DNA of 64,000 bases, taken from contig CM036619.1 of the NCBI GenBank assembly GCA_020746105.1, forward strand, positions 56,057,135 to 56,121,134, read 5' to 3'. Shown piece by piece: positions 12,237 to 25,000 of this stretch (its first letter is position 1; the number at the start of each line of letters is the position of its first letter). Below the pieces are notes generated by a model. That model made no database searches, had not been told where the DNA came from, and worked only from the letters and a program-made list of their open reading frames with translations. Made by a program: the position numbers and the translations under genes. This DNA is from Trogon surrucura. Its lineage: Eukaryota; Chordata; Aves; Trogoniformes; Trogonidae.

Positions 12237-12798
12237 TATATTGGCTCTGGCTGGGTGAAGTTAATTTTCTTTGCAGCAGCTCATATGGTGCTGTGTTTTG
12301 GATTTGTGACTAAAAGTGTTGATAGCACACCAACATTTCAGCTATTGCTGATCAGTGTTTGCAGAGCATTCAGGCCCTCTCTGTTTCTCACTCTGCCTCT
12401 GACCCAGCAAGTAGGCCGTAGGTCAAGAGGTTGGGAGGGGCCACAGCTGGGACAGCAGAGCTCAGCTGACCACAGAAGGGATATTCCACACCATACAGCA
12501 TCATACTCAGCATCAAAACGGGGACAGAAGTTGGGGGAAGCAAATTCTAGGAGACTGGCTGGGCATTGGTCTGTCTGCGTGAGGCAGCGTGAGGCATGCC
12601 TTTGCATCAGCTGTTTGGCTGAGGTTTTTTCCTATCTCTTCTTCCTCTTTCCTTCACTTATTAAACTATCCTCATCTTGACTCACAAGTTTGCATGCTTT
12701 TGCTCTTCCTGTTCGCTCTCTCTGTCCCACCAGGGGTGGAGGGAGTGTGCAAGCAGCTGCACAGAGGCTTAACTGTCAGCTTGGGTCAGCCCACCACA
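12237..12798 (+). mobile_element. Solo LTR of an endogenous retrovirus (ERVL-like), plus orientation, diverged
   Basis: This segment is collinear, in reverse complement, with the LTR at 15539-16063: both share 'gaagttaattttctttgc'-type sequence, 'gtgctgtgttttggattt', 'ggctgggcattggtc', 'ttattaaactatcctcatcttgactcac' and a final 'gggtcagcccaccaca'. The ATTAAA near 12660 is a plausible LTR poly(A) signal, which sets the orientation. There is no internal retroviral coding sequence on either side, so it is a solo LTR. Edges are degenerate (the start is no longer TG). Assignment to the ERVL class is from memory of abundant neoavian LTRs. Confidence 0.75.
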
Positions 12799-15538
12799 GA
12801 TGGCATAGGACTACGGTCTACAGCTGTCAATTACCAATATGTTTCAATAAAAAGTTTTAAATATGAGCTTACTTGCCATAAAATTAATAAGATTGCTTAA
12901 AATTGAAGACATGATGTATGTTATTAAAAGGATATTTTTTTAATTAACCTAAATATACTGGCACACATTGACCCATTCACTTTAAGTGATAAAAACATGG
13001 AATTGAATTGCGTGTGTCAGAAAATTTGGGGCAGATAGTTGGCCTTCTCTATATCTGTACAATATTCAGTCCATTTTAAGTGTTGTCTATAACCAGCAGT
13101 TATTACAACACAAAAACCCTGCTAGTGTTTTTGCTAAACCATGAATGCATGTTACAGGTGCAGCAGAGCCCTGCCTGTTTCCAGACCTGCACAACTGTAA
13201 ATGCTGTACAGGAAGGTGGCATTTGACCCGATGAGCTGTTTTCCCGGTAAACTATTAACTTCAGATAAGTCAGAAGGCAGAGCACCATGCTGGATCACAT
13301 ACTTAATACTCATATTACACATTGGGTTTGTAATTACAGCCTCTGATGAGACACTGGGAGTACCTAGTCTCCTTACTCTCTGTATTTGTAACCTTTAGAA
13401 GCTGAGATGAACACATAGAAAACGAGTCTGCTGTTGTGTTCCCTTGAAATTCTGATTTATATGATATATAGCAATCAGCCTATAACATAAAGCCTTATGG
13501 GATGAAAAGTCTAGAGAGTAAAATATAGTTACTGACTTGCCGCATGAGAAGTGGGATGAAATTTGATGTTGGTCCTTGAAGACTTCATTATCTACTCATC
13601 TTCGTGTTCTCCAGTCTGCACATTTGGCTAGAATGTCTGTGAAACTCTCACACTGTCAGGCATAAGGAAAGTGACCTTTGTTGGCCATGTACAGGAACTG
13701 AATCAGTATTACACACCACATAAAACAAAATGTAGCTTTGCCATTACAGAGAATCAGCACAAGTTCAGGCATGTTGGTGGTTTGCAGCCTTGTAGTTTGG
13801 AACAATTATAGTCTCCATCTAAAAACAACTGAGTTTTGGGCAAATAGAGATAGCACTGCTAAAAAATATCTGCCAGTGGCTTGCAATTCTTTTGCTTCAT
13901 GATACTCAGTTTGTGTACACATTGGCTTTCTTTTGCTAGCATATGAGCAAAAACAAGCCATCCCCCAAACTAGATAGTGTTCACATTCAGGTACTTCCAG
14001 CTTGCCCGTACCAATCTCTGTTAAGATCTAGCAGAAGATTGCACATGCACAAATCGGTATCTCTCTCAATGACAATAAATGAATGAACTGCTGTCAGTCT
14101 GCCTTCTGCCTTCTTTAGGCTGCCTAGCATGGAGCTATGCCTCAGTCTGACAGCCAAAAGGGTCAGTAAGTGAGTACTGTTGTAATTGATTTGAATTAAA
14201 GACTTTGATATATTAAACTGTACTGTCTTTCTATCAGATGACAAAGCCGGCTGGACAAATCGAGCTTCCCTCTCCTTCTGTTGGCACTCCTCCCTTCCTT
14301 CCTCCCTCCACACTGCCAAAGTCCCTGCTTGCCAAATCACTCTGACCCACATTCTGAATCTCTGTGTTGGTTTTGACAGGCAGCTTTGCCAAACTCGTGT
14401 TCTCTGGTGAAGGCTCTCATTCACGCTGACAGCGTTGCTCTCCCATCTGCCACCCCACCACGCCTGTCAGCAGCGCAGCCCGGGGCAGAGCATCCTCTGC
14501 TGAAGGTGAGCAGAGTTTTATTAGCTTTGGTGGTGATTACCTGCTGTGTTTTTAAATAGAGCATTCTCTCCTCTCCAAAAACCTCTGCTGAGAACACTCT
14601 TTTTCAAAACGTGTACTTGTTGCAAGAGGTTTCCATTTCGCTGAGATTCTGAGGAAGAATTAGACGCTCTCCCCTCACTGGGGCTGCTGGTGCAACTGCA
14701 AATTCATTTGTTACACTTCATCCGGACTACAGCGATATAATTTAGTCCAACCTCACACATAAAGCTACTAACTGCTTTCTGTAACCAAGCAGTCAGAACA
14801 ATATTGCGATGTAATTTTCCACAATCAGCTGTGTCAAATGTACCGAGGTTACGGTGGTTACCTTCCAGAGGCAGTCAGGCAAAAGCAACATCTTCCCATT
14901 ACAACTGATAAATGGATACATGATTTGGCACCAGATTATTCAAGCAGACAAATTAACTTCAAATATTAATACGTTCAGCAGCCAGTCAGACAAATTGCTT
15001 GTTCTACAAGTGCCAGAGTGTCCACGGGGGGATTTTCCTTCTGCTTTCAGGAAATCTAACCTTCAAAGCAGTGCTTGGCCGGGACAGCAAGCCCATCAAT
15101 CAGCTAACGAAGTTGGCAACAGTCAAACGGACCTTCATTTCTCTCTGGAAATGGGTGGGGAGAAAAAGGGAAGGAAAGACCTGGCCAACTCAGCTGATGT
15201 CTGCCAGGAGTGTCAGAAAGCTGTATTTCAAATGAAACACACATGCCAAGGCTCTGACTCGGTCATTAAATCGTGGCCACCTGATCAAGGATCCTGCCAG
15301 GAGTCTGCTGACCCCAGGGCTGTTTTCGCATGGAGACAGGGATGGCCACAGGGTGAGTGGTCCTCAGAGGCATCTGCCTGTCTCCTGGTGTCCAGGTAAT
15401 AAGGGCCAGCACCACCTCTCCTCTTGCGTATTTTACACCTAAATCATCTCAGGAAGGATGAACCTGCTAGTTAGATGTAAAGTAATTTGTTCTATGATAA
15501 TGTAATTTAAACCATTGGGGAAGTGGAGTTACGGATAC
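12799..15538. other. Intergenic DNA between two related LTRs
   Basis: It has no gene and no internal retroviral sequence. A 181-codon open frame (14854-15399, +) is the longest outside repeats and RAB12, but it has no signal peptide, domain or known family signature. A C/T-rich patch lies near 14270-14310. Confidence 0.55.
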
Positions 15539-16063
15539 TGTTGTGGTTTGACCCCAGCCAACAAAGCAGCACACAGCTGCTCTCTCACTCCCTCCTCACC
15601 ACAGTGGGATGGGGAAGAGAATCAGAAAAAAAAAAAAGTAAAACTCGTGGGTTGAGATAAAGGCAGTTTAACAGGACAGAAGAGGAAGGGAAAAGAATGA
15701 GAATGATAAAAGTATATACAGGTTGACCAATGCCCAGCCAATCAATCCTCAAGCTGTGGTGCCTCCTGGCCAACTACCTGCAGTTTCTATACTGGGAATG
15801 ACATCATATGGTGTGGGGTATCCCTCTGACCAGTGTGGGTCAGCTGTCCTGGCCGTGTCCCCTCCCAGTTCCTTGTGCACCTCCAGCCTCTGCTGGCAGG
15901 GCCGTGTGAGAAGCTGAAAAGTCCTCGGCTTGGTGTAAGCACTGCTCAGCAACAACTAAAACATCAGTGTGTTATCAACATTATGCTCGTCCTAAAACCA
16001 AAACACAGCACTGTACCAGCTACTAGCAGGAAAAACATCTTTACTCCATCTGGAACTAAGACA
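15539..16063 (-). mobile_element. Solo LTR of an endogenous retrovirus (ERVL-like), minus orientation
   Basis: On the + strand the element opens with TGTTGTGGTTTGACCCCAGC and closes near 'ggaactaagaca', so it has TG...CA termini. Landmarks are 'actcgtgggttgagataaaggcagtttaa' (reverse of the R/poly(A) region with ATTAAA-like signal), 'gacatcatatggtgtgg' and 'tatactggg' (reverse of a degenerate TATA region), and 'ctaaaacatcagtgtgttatcaacatta' (U3 end). The poly(A) and TATA order shows transcription would run to the left. No gag, pol or env sequence is adjacent. It is much better preserved than its relative at 12237-12798. No convincing target-site duplication remains. Family naming is from memory. 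Confidence 0.85.
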
Positions 16064-19000
16064 TATATATATATAATTATAGCAGGAGAGTTTGAATTTG
16101 AAATACTCTTTATCAGTTAACGAGAATGAAAAATCCCTGGATCATTTTAACTCTTTGCAGTTTTCAAGCTTTTGCACATCGGTGTATTTTTTGAACAGCA
16201 CTATTCTCTTAGATCTGGTAGTAACTGAGTTGAATGTGAACTTGGAAGCCAGTCTATCAGTGTAGCATATCACTGGATCAAATGAACTAAAAGGAAGAAA
16301 GACATTACCACACATGACACGATACTGGCTGTGTGAAGTAATTATTGTGCTCTTTGTACTCACTTAATTGTCAGGTTGTAAAGCTTCAAAAAGCACTTCT
16401 GGTAAGGGAATATTTGAAGAAAGCCTTTAGGGGGGAAAACAGAAGCCGAGCTGACTGTTGCAACACAACCAAGATAAGATTACAAACATAAATTCTGTGT
16501 TCAACAGGCAGAAAATGTGTTTATAATTTTATCATTGTACTCAAGGCTTCCTTACAATTTATGTCTTCGTTGAGTATAAATACATTTTCGATACAACATA
16601 TGGCACTGAACTGAACCAATCAGGAGGCACTGTTTGTGCTCTGAGCACTAAAGCAATTTCATAAATTATGCAATATATTTTGTCAGTAAATGTATAGATG
16701 GGAAAGTCATTAACATCACAAATCATGCCTTATTGCTGTATATGTTAGCATATTTTTTGTTAAAACTTGCAGGTGTGAAGCTTTAAATACACTTCACATG
16801 GTGATGAGGTATTACTTGATTTGGCTTCCAGAAGACATTTAGCGGTACCGACCTGTGGGGACAGGCTTGTTCCACCACTGGACTTGGAATTAGTTGGGTT
16901 GCTGCTCCAGGCTCAGCAGTAAGCTGAAGCAAGCTACACGCTGCTGCCCATGCAGTGCATTTGCATCAGAGACTGAGAGGGGCACAGCGCTGGTGCCGGC
17001 ACACCCGAGGTGCGAATACACTTACACACCTTGACCCTCTCGAGTCCGTCCCTATGCTGAATAAATATGGCTGAGCCCTTTGGGACCAGAGGTGTGTAAC
17101 TACTCCAGACTTGGTCTCCACACTTTAATTTAGTTGTGAACAGCAATAATGTAGTCTTAGTTTTAAAAAAAGACTTTTATATCCCTGGCAGCAGGGATAT
17201 AGAGTAGAAGATCTTTTATTGGTATCACATGGGCAATATTTAACTTAAGAGATTGTCTTCTCTCAGAAGAGACCACAACAAGGTAAAACCTCCCTGAATT
17301 GTCCTGATTGCTCGAGTTTGAAGAGTGGGTTTGGTGCCTCACGTAAGTGTGTGCACCTCTGAGTCTTCACAGCTCTTTGCTCTCCCCCTGACAAGCGCAG
17401 GATCCCGCTGGGAGAAGGCTGCCCAGAAGGATGCACAGATGCAAGCTGGTACAAACAACAACTGGCAAACACCTCCCGCCTTGCTGGAGTTTGCACCTGG
17501 ATATTGGGAACTGGAGCCTTTTCAGGGTATTTTTCCAGACAGATCTGTCTGTGAATTAGTTTACAACAGGACAGATCCTGCAGCAGTCAGCCCTGCAGCA
17601 CAGGCTCAGGGGCAGCACACACAGCTCTGCTGGCATCTCCTCTGTGCCCCGGAACAGCAGTGCTATAGAATGGGTAACAAAAGGGTCAAGATAAGCTGCA
17701 GGTCCTCTGAAGGCTGTTAGTAACTAATGGGAAGAGGCTCCCAGCAGCCAGGCTGGTACATGAAACCCACCTGCTGCCCACTGACTCCAGGCTGAGCTTC
17801 TGGCCTGAGGAAAGCAGACAGCAGAGAGGGAAAGCCGAGCTGTATTGCACATGGTGGGTAGATTTTGTTTTCTCTCTGCAGGGTTCGTGTCATTCACTGC
17901 TGCTCTTCCTGGCTCCTTCACAGCTTTTTTTTCCCAGCAGCAATGCAGATATTTTACAGAAAGAAGGGGTAGCATCCAAAGAAAACTCTCTCTGCAAGGT
18001 ACCACAAATCACCCTCATCTTCTTGTTCACATTAGACTGTGCAGTGCTACAATTTTTTGGTTAGGTTCTTTAAATGCAGTTCTTTTACTAAGTACATTCA
18101 CATATATCTGCATCTGTTTTAATAAGGATTTTCTGCTTATGGAAAAGGGAAACTGCCTATGAGTAGTTTAACTCATTTGTATTACTTGCTGCCTAGACAA
18201 CTCTTCATAGATTCGTTCAAAAACAGATTGTTGTGACTTCAAATATTTCTTCAAAAGGAAATCATTTTTTCACTACAGTGTTTCTACTCCTCATCCTCCA
18301 CCCTAAACTATTCTGGTCCATGAGCAAGTTTTTATTTCTCATTTGGAAGAACCACCCACCAGCACTCTCCAAACAAGGACAAAGGTTCAGTGTTTGGCCT
18401 GAGAGGAAAGGCAGCAGGGGAAAAGCCATTGAAAATTTTCACAGGAAAAGACATTGCAGTGATCCCATTTTGTCTGCAATTACCAGACCTGGGACAAGCT
18501 CACATTTTTGATTTTGCTTCCAGGAGGCTTGTGCTAAACAGCAGCACCACCTCGCTCTTGTTTGTAAAACCCAGTCTCATCAATATTCTTCCAACAGATA
18601 GTCACTGTATTAAGAGTTTTCAGGAGATATGAATCTTCAAAGTCCAGCTTTCATCAGAGAAATGCATTTACAGAAATGCCTCTTCTCTGATTCCCCATCT
18701 AATGGGTTAAGTAGCTTAGAGCCTTGAGTCGAGGGAGAGAGGAAGAGGGAGGTCAGACCTACCCAATTTCATAAGGACACTTTCTCTCCCTGAATGGCAG
18801 GTATTTGGTGCCAGCTTGCTCAGCTGAAACAGCATCGCTACTGTGGGCATCGTGCTCCCATTTGTAAGAACTTCAGGACTTCATCAGTCACTCGGCCTAA
18901 AGCAGCTGCAGTGGGTACAGGGTGCGGAGCACAACGCTGCCACCCAAGTGTCCCGGGGTTAATGGCCTCACTAACGATGCATCCTTCTGGAGAGCTTCTG

Positions 19001-22000
19001 GTGCTGGCACCTACTGCCCGCTGCCACCTGTGCCTCACCCTCTGCTGCAGGAAAAGGGGAAGGACTCCCCCTCTCGTACACGTCTGTGCAGGAAACACTT
19101 TTGCCTCTCTGAAGGGTGGCTCTGAATGATAAACGGCGTAACCCAGGAATTTCGGCAAATTAAAAAGTTTAATTTATGATGCTGCATAATTCTAGCTGCT
19201 TAGCAGGTGTGACATCACTTACTTATTTGAAAGCCAAAAGAGGTAAATTAGATGAAAATGTGTTTTGGAGGAGGCTGTTAATCAGCAAGGACCACTGGCT
19301 TCTTCAGATCCCAGATGTTTTCACCCAGCAGGCTGTACCACCAGCAAGAGACCTCTAAACCCCACGGGTTCATGGCTGCTCATGAGGGCTGTTTGCCTTG
19401 TTGATTTTGGCAGCAGCTGACAGATCTGTAACAAGGCAGCTTTTCCTCAGAAGGGCTCAGGTCCTGTTGCCTTTTTCCCCAGCATAAGAGCTGATCACTT
19501 ATTCTCAGCAGGAACTGGCATTGCTCCTTGGCTTATTCAGTATCCTACAAATAGCTGCTGAGCAAAGCAATTCTGGAGAAAGAGGAAGAATAACAGTCTG
19601 GAGCCATTCCCACCCAGTGTCACAGCAAAGTTCATCAGCCAGAAGATCTCTTTTGTATCCCAAAAGAATAACATTAATCTCTGTAACAGAAGAAAATTAG
19701 TCTCTCTGTGTGGCAAGGTTTTACTATCATTCATGGTTGCTACTACACTTGCTCAAAAATCTAAGAACACCTGAAAAAATGAGTCACAGAAGGTCTAAGA
19801 CCTTCAGATTAGAAATTGCTACAACACGTATACAGGAATAAAAGGCAATTTCCAGGTCTGCAAGTGGTTTCAGCCAATGACACTTGGGAGTAAATGTTAA
19901 TATTATTGGAGAGGGAGGGAATTAAATGTTTATAAGAAGTTAGAAAAAAATGTTAGCACTCAGTTTTAAGGCATCCCAGGGCATCTCTCCTGGGCTATGC
20001 CAGAGACCCACACTGGTCCTCCAGCTTGGTTGTGTCACCTTTTATTTCTCCAGGTGTAGGATACAAAATTTTTTAAAAAAAAATCATACCTACCCTATTA
20101 TTTAGTAATTCGTTGGAAGCTGGTAGTACAGATGTCATGTGCACAGCCATGAGACATATTTAATTCAGCAGCAGTGAATACAGGAGAGGGCAAAGCAAAG
20201 TGACCTTTTGTGTGGTGTGGCATGGAAACTGTTCCTCGCTGTCTTCCTCTGGCACTGAGCAGGGTAGAGCACTGCTGCTCTGCCTGGTTTATCTGAGAAT
20301 GTGGTTTATCAGTCTGCCTATTTTCAAGAAGTAATCTTTTCAAAAGGTGCGGCTTACCTGAAAGTTGGGAAGAAGGGGCTATTTATTATTGAAGAGACAT
20401 AGAAATCAGAGTAAAAATCAGTACAGCAAAGCTGGTTTTGAAGCCCAGTTTCATCAACACTCTGCAGACAGGACCTTCCCATGACATGGTGTAAAAACAT
20501 TCCTGCATAGTTCTTAAAATACCCTTTTCCTGTGCTATGTGAGTCAGATTGCTAATTTTTGTTCTCTTCAGTTTCCACCTCTACAGGTCTCTGCTGGCTT
20601 CTCAGCCTTCCAGGCAAAGCATGGCTGTCAGACAAAACAAGCTGTGTGAGACAACCAAGACCCACAGCCTGGAGGGTCCCCAGCTGGATCATTGATTGAA
20701 CCAGCAGTCAGACAGTCAAGAGCTCTCTTCTCATTCTCTGCACCAAGGTCCGTGCTGACCTCTCCATGTCGCTCCTTCCAGGCACAGGTTTCAGTCCTGC
20801 TGTGTTTCCTTCCCCTTCTCCCAGTGCATTAGGTTTGGTTTGGGGTTTTATGGGCATCCGTGGTGGTGGTGGGGTGGGGTGTAGTTGCCAGGTGAATTTA
20901 AGACTGAAGGGAAGCTCATTTTCCTACTAATTCCTGCTCATGTTCCTAACTCGGTTGAATCTCCTAATACTGTCACATCCACCTCTCATAATAGCTTCCT
21001 AATAGGGCACGAAATACCAGTGAAATGAACACTGGATTTTGGAGATCCCAGAGCAAATACCTCCTGCTGATTTGTCATTGTCATTTATTTTTTCAGCTTT
21101 CTTTCCCTCCCTGTAAGTCCTTGATTCAATCCTCAGCTCTCATGACAGTTTCTTTGCAGCTCAGATGGCTACTCATTTTTCATACCAGATTTTGTGACAC
21201 ACTATATCAAAAATCTTACTGGAAGCTCAGAACTGCTTAATCGATTTCATTCCCGTCATCCATTAATTTAGTAATTCTATCAAAAAATAATCTAGCTTGG
21301 GTGGTACAATTTGTTCTTTGTAAACCTTCACAGACTTTTTTTTTCTGGGGGTTTTCTATCTCCCAGGCATGTATGGAACTCTTTTCCCCTTAGTATTCTA
21401 CTACTGAACAACAGATTGGTATTAGACTCGCCAGAAGGCACAGTCTGACAGCTGTGGCAAGCAGGAAGAGGATGCAAGATCCTTCCAGTCATTTTACTGC
21501 AGTATGGTAGCAATCAGTAGTCTAGATTTCAAGACAAGTGATGTCCTATAGCACATGGGAAATCTGACGATTTAAGATTCCTGATTTCTCCTTTCCCTCC
21601 CAATGTTTTATACCTAGGTCACCCTGAATGTTTTCACCATCTCCTGAAATCCCCAAATCCATTTCACAATGCACTACTGAGCCTTTACTTTTAATACCAT
21701 AGGATAACACTCGACATTCCCAAACAGCAAAGCCTTTTTGTATCTCAATCAAACTATCAGCAGACAGCAGTTTTTAAGATAAATGTTTTAAAGAGAAATT
21801 ACTACTTGTTTCCTTCCACTGAGAAATGGAGTGTACCAGGACAGGATAAACATGGTAGACTTGCAAACAAATTAGGTATTATTACACAGGTTGGTCAAGC
21901 AGCTTCTTCAGCTTTATGTTCCAGGTGAGTAAAACACTATAAAGCCTGACGGTGCAACCAAACAGTGAAATGCTCACTACCTTTGGATTATTTTTCAGCA

Positions 22001-25000
22001 GACTCTTTGAGGTCTAGATACGTAACCTGCTCAGAGAGCTTCCTACAACTCTTCCTGACCTTGCACGCGTCTGAAAGCAGGTGCCACAGGGCAGTGTGGA
22101 CTTATTAGCTCAAATCAGTGTTGGCCTGGGGACTGCTATGCTTCAGTCTCGGGAGTTTCACTGGCTTTAATTTCCCTTTCCTGTTATATTTTTCACTGAA
22201 TGTTCTAATAGTCTAATTGCCATATGGTTTGCATTAGCTACATTTTTGCTTTACACGAGCCATCTAAGTCTCTGTTAATGTGGATAATCAAGAGCTGATT
22301 TCATGACGCCTCGAGGGACAGAAAAGGTTGAAGACGAATGGCCCATAACCACATACCTTATCCCCTCCCTTCCATTTGCTGTTTTCTGGTCCAAGTTCAG
22401 AAGTATTTTCCTGGGTGTTGTTGGGAACCAGTCAACTCCAAGAGCACCTCAGGTGCAGCAGCTAGAGCCTGGTAGAGATTGACAAGCAGGGAGAAGGGAG
22501 AGCTGGAAGAAGGAGGGAGGAAGGGAGGGAAGCAAATACATGTATATATACATGTATAATAAATAGAAGTTGGACAAAAGGGTAGAAACTTCACTTCAAA
22601 AGCTCTGTTAACTTTTTTTTCCAAAGGAAATTTTCCTTTACATCTTATTGTGACAAGATCACAGATGGTTCATATGTACTGCAGGATCTGTGGTCACAAA
22701 GCACACTCACACTGAACAACCATTTTGATTTCTATATGCTGTCTCCTTGTCGTACCGAGACACTATCAACGCCTGCATGCAGACCATGGACCTCAGCCCA
22801 GCAGGAATTCCAGAGATGTTAACAAATCTCATTTAACCTCCCCAGTCTCTGCTAGGAAGCTGTGATTTTCAGTGTAAATAACATAATGGCCTGCACATGC
22901 TATTTCTGAAATGTGAGGACAGCGAGAGCACAGAACTGGCCGATTTCTGGCCTGATGTTTGCTGTGACTTTCTGTAAAAGATTCCCATTGGAAAAGAGAT
23001 TGAGATCCCTCTTCCTGGGAGCGAACCACCACAAACAACACAGTCACTTCTTCCTGCCAGCCAGCTTTGCAAAACTTCCTTTCTGAAGTGCCTGAATAGC
23101 ACTATTCCACTTAATTGTGCCGCCCGTCACACACCGTGACAGGAGGCACTATCTGTCATTTATCCATCTGCTTCCCCTGCACCTCCCCAGGTAGGTTAAA
23201 GCGTGCCTGAAGGGCGACAGAAGCATCCTCCTCAGTGTCCCCACAGGGACAAAGAACACTTCCAGGCTAGGCTGAATTTATTTTATTATTCCCTCTGGGC
23301 CCTCTTTCCCAGGCCATGACCTCCACTGGACTTTGCACCTGAAGACAGAGACTTTTTTCAGGAAGGTGCAGACAGCAATGCCTGGGTCTTGCCTTTTTAT
23401 GTCAGAGTAGCTCAGGGCTTGAAATGATTAAACATGATTAGTCTGACCACTAAAGCATTTACCAGAAGCTTGCCAACTGGATCCCACCTGATTTTCGTCA
23501 AGAAAAACAAAGCAAACCACCATTTCAATGACTTAGAATGAGGTGCTGATTTATATTTATTTCAGTAGAAAATTTAAGCCTTTACGAAGAGGATAAAGTT
23601 CCACTGAGACTGAGTGACAGATCCTAACATAAGAAGCTTTAGCATTTTATTCATTTATAAGAGTGTATTTGTATTCACCGTAATGCGTGACAATTCCAAA
23701 TAACCATCTTTTTTTTTAATGTGCTTTTATTGAAATAGAAGAAATATGTTAACAGAAGCCTGTGTTCAGAAATCCAGTATTTGCAACATATTTTATGCAA
23801 ATAGCTATCCTTCAAGGTTGCTGTCTGATCTCCAAAGGCAGGGAGAGAGCTCTTACAGTCTTAATAGAGCGAGATACTGAACCCGCAACCAGCAGAAAAG
23901 GGGGGATTAAGTCCTGATTTCACCTCTGTCTAGCTAATACAATGCATTGACCTCAGTGCTGACAGCCTGACTCAGGTTTAACTAGGTCTGCTGATGTTAA
24001 AAACTGTTTCCCTCACAGCTGTACTAACATCACCCCTCTCCGGGCAAGCACCGTGCCTCCTGCTCCAGCTCTGCTCTACATTTCCTCCCACTTTTCTGGT
24101 AGCTGTGCTGCGGTTTATGATTGAGTAAATATAAGGAAAAAGTGTGAAAGGCGAAAATCTTTCATCCAGTTCTTCAGAGGTGAGGAGCTAATGTACTAAC
24201 CAGCATCTCCAGGGAGTAGAGGCATCTTGAGAAAAATGAACACAAAACAGGAGGACACTCAACATTTTGAAAAATGACCCGTAACTTCAAAAGATTATTA
24301 ATCTCCCTGCAGATAAATGTACTGAGGTTAGAGAACACGGGGGATGTTTAATGATTCAGTGGCAGAACTTTCAAAAGGCAAAAATAGGAGTAATTGCCTC
24401 CCTGACATTCATATTTATTGTTATTGTTGTTTTTATTATTTTTATTGAGTATTTGTGTTTCACAATTTCCTCTGCAGTACCTAAAGGAGATGATGACAGA
24501 CACTACAGGAAAGCTTAAAATAGATATTTTAACTATAAAGATGTGGATTAAAAATAGAAGCTAATTGCAGAAAAACAGCTACATCATCTTTTTCTTTCTT
24601 CATTTTTTTTTTTTTGTCTTAGACGCCAAGTTAGATCTCCAAACTAAATATCCCAAATTTGACCTGGGGCTGACATTTCTGTTTTGTGGCAGCTCTTCAG
24701 GTTGTGACATTTATTGTTGCTGCTCTGCTGGTTTTTTTTTAACTCCATACAAGGATACAAACAACCCGTTCCCATTGTTTGCACAAAAGGGAGCTGTGCC
24801 AAAGCGACCGTTTTCAATCTCCGACGCCTGCACCTCTGACTCCCAGCGATGGCAGGGCTGCCCGGGGCCATGGGGCTCTTCTCTCTTGCTTCTCAAGCCC
24901 CCAGAAAAAGCTTCGCTGAAACAGATACCTTCCTGTAAAACACCTGACCGGCAAAGCAGCCTATTTCCCCTATGATAAATGAACAGCACGTACTAACCAG

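Noticed and set aside
12159..12900. Open frames overlapping 12159-12680 and 12589-12900
   Set aside because: They fall within the solo LTR, which is non-coding; they are chance frames.
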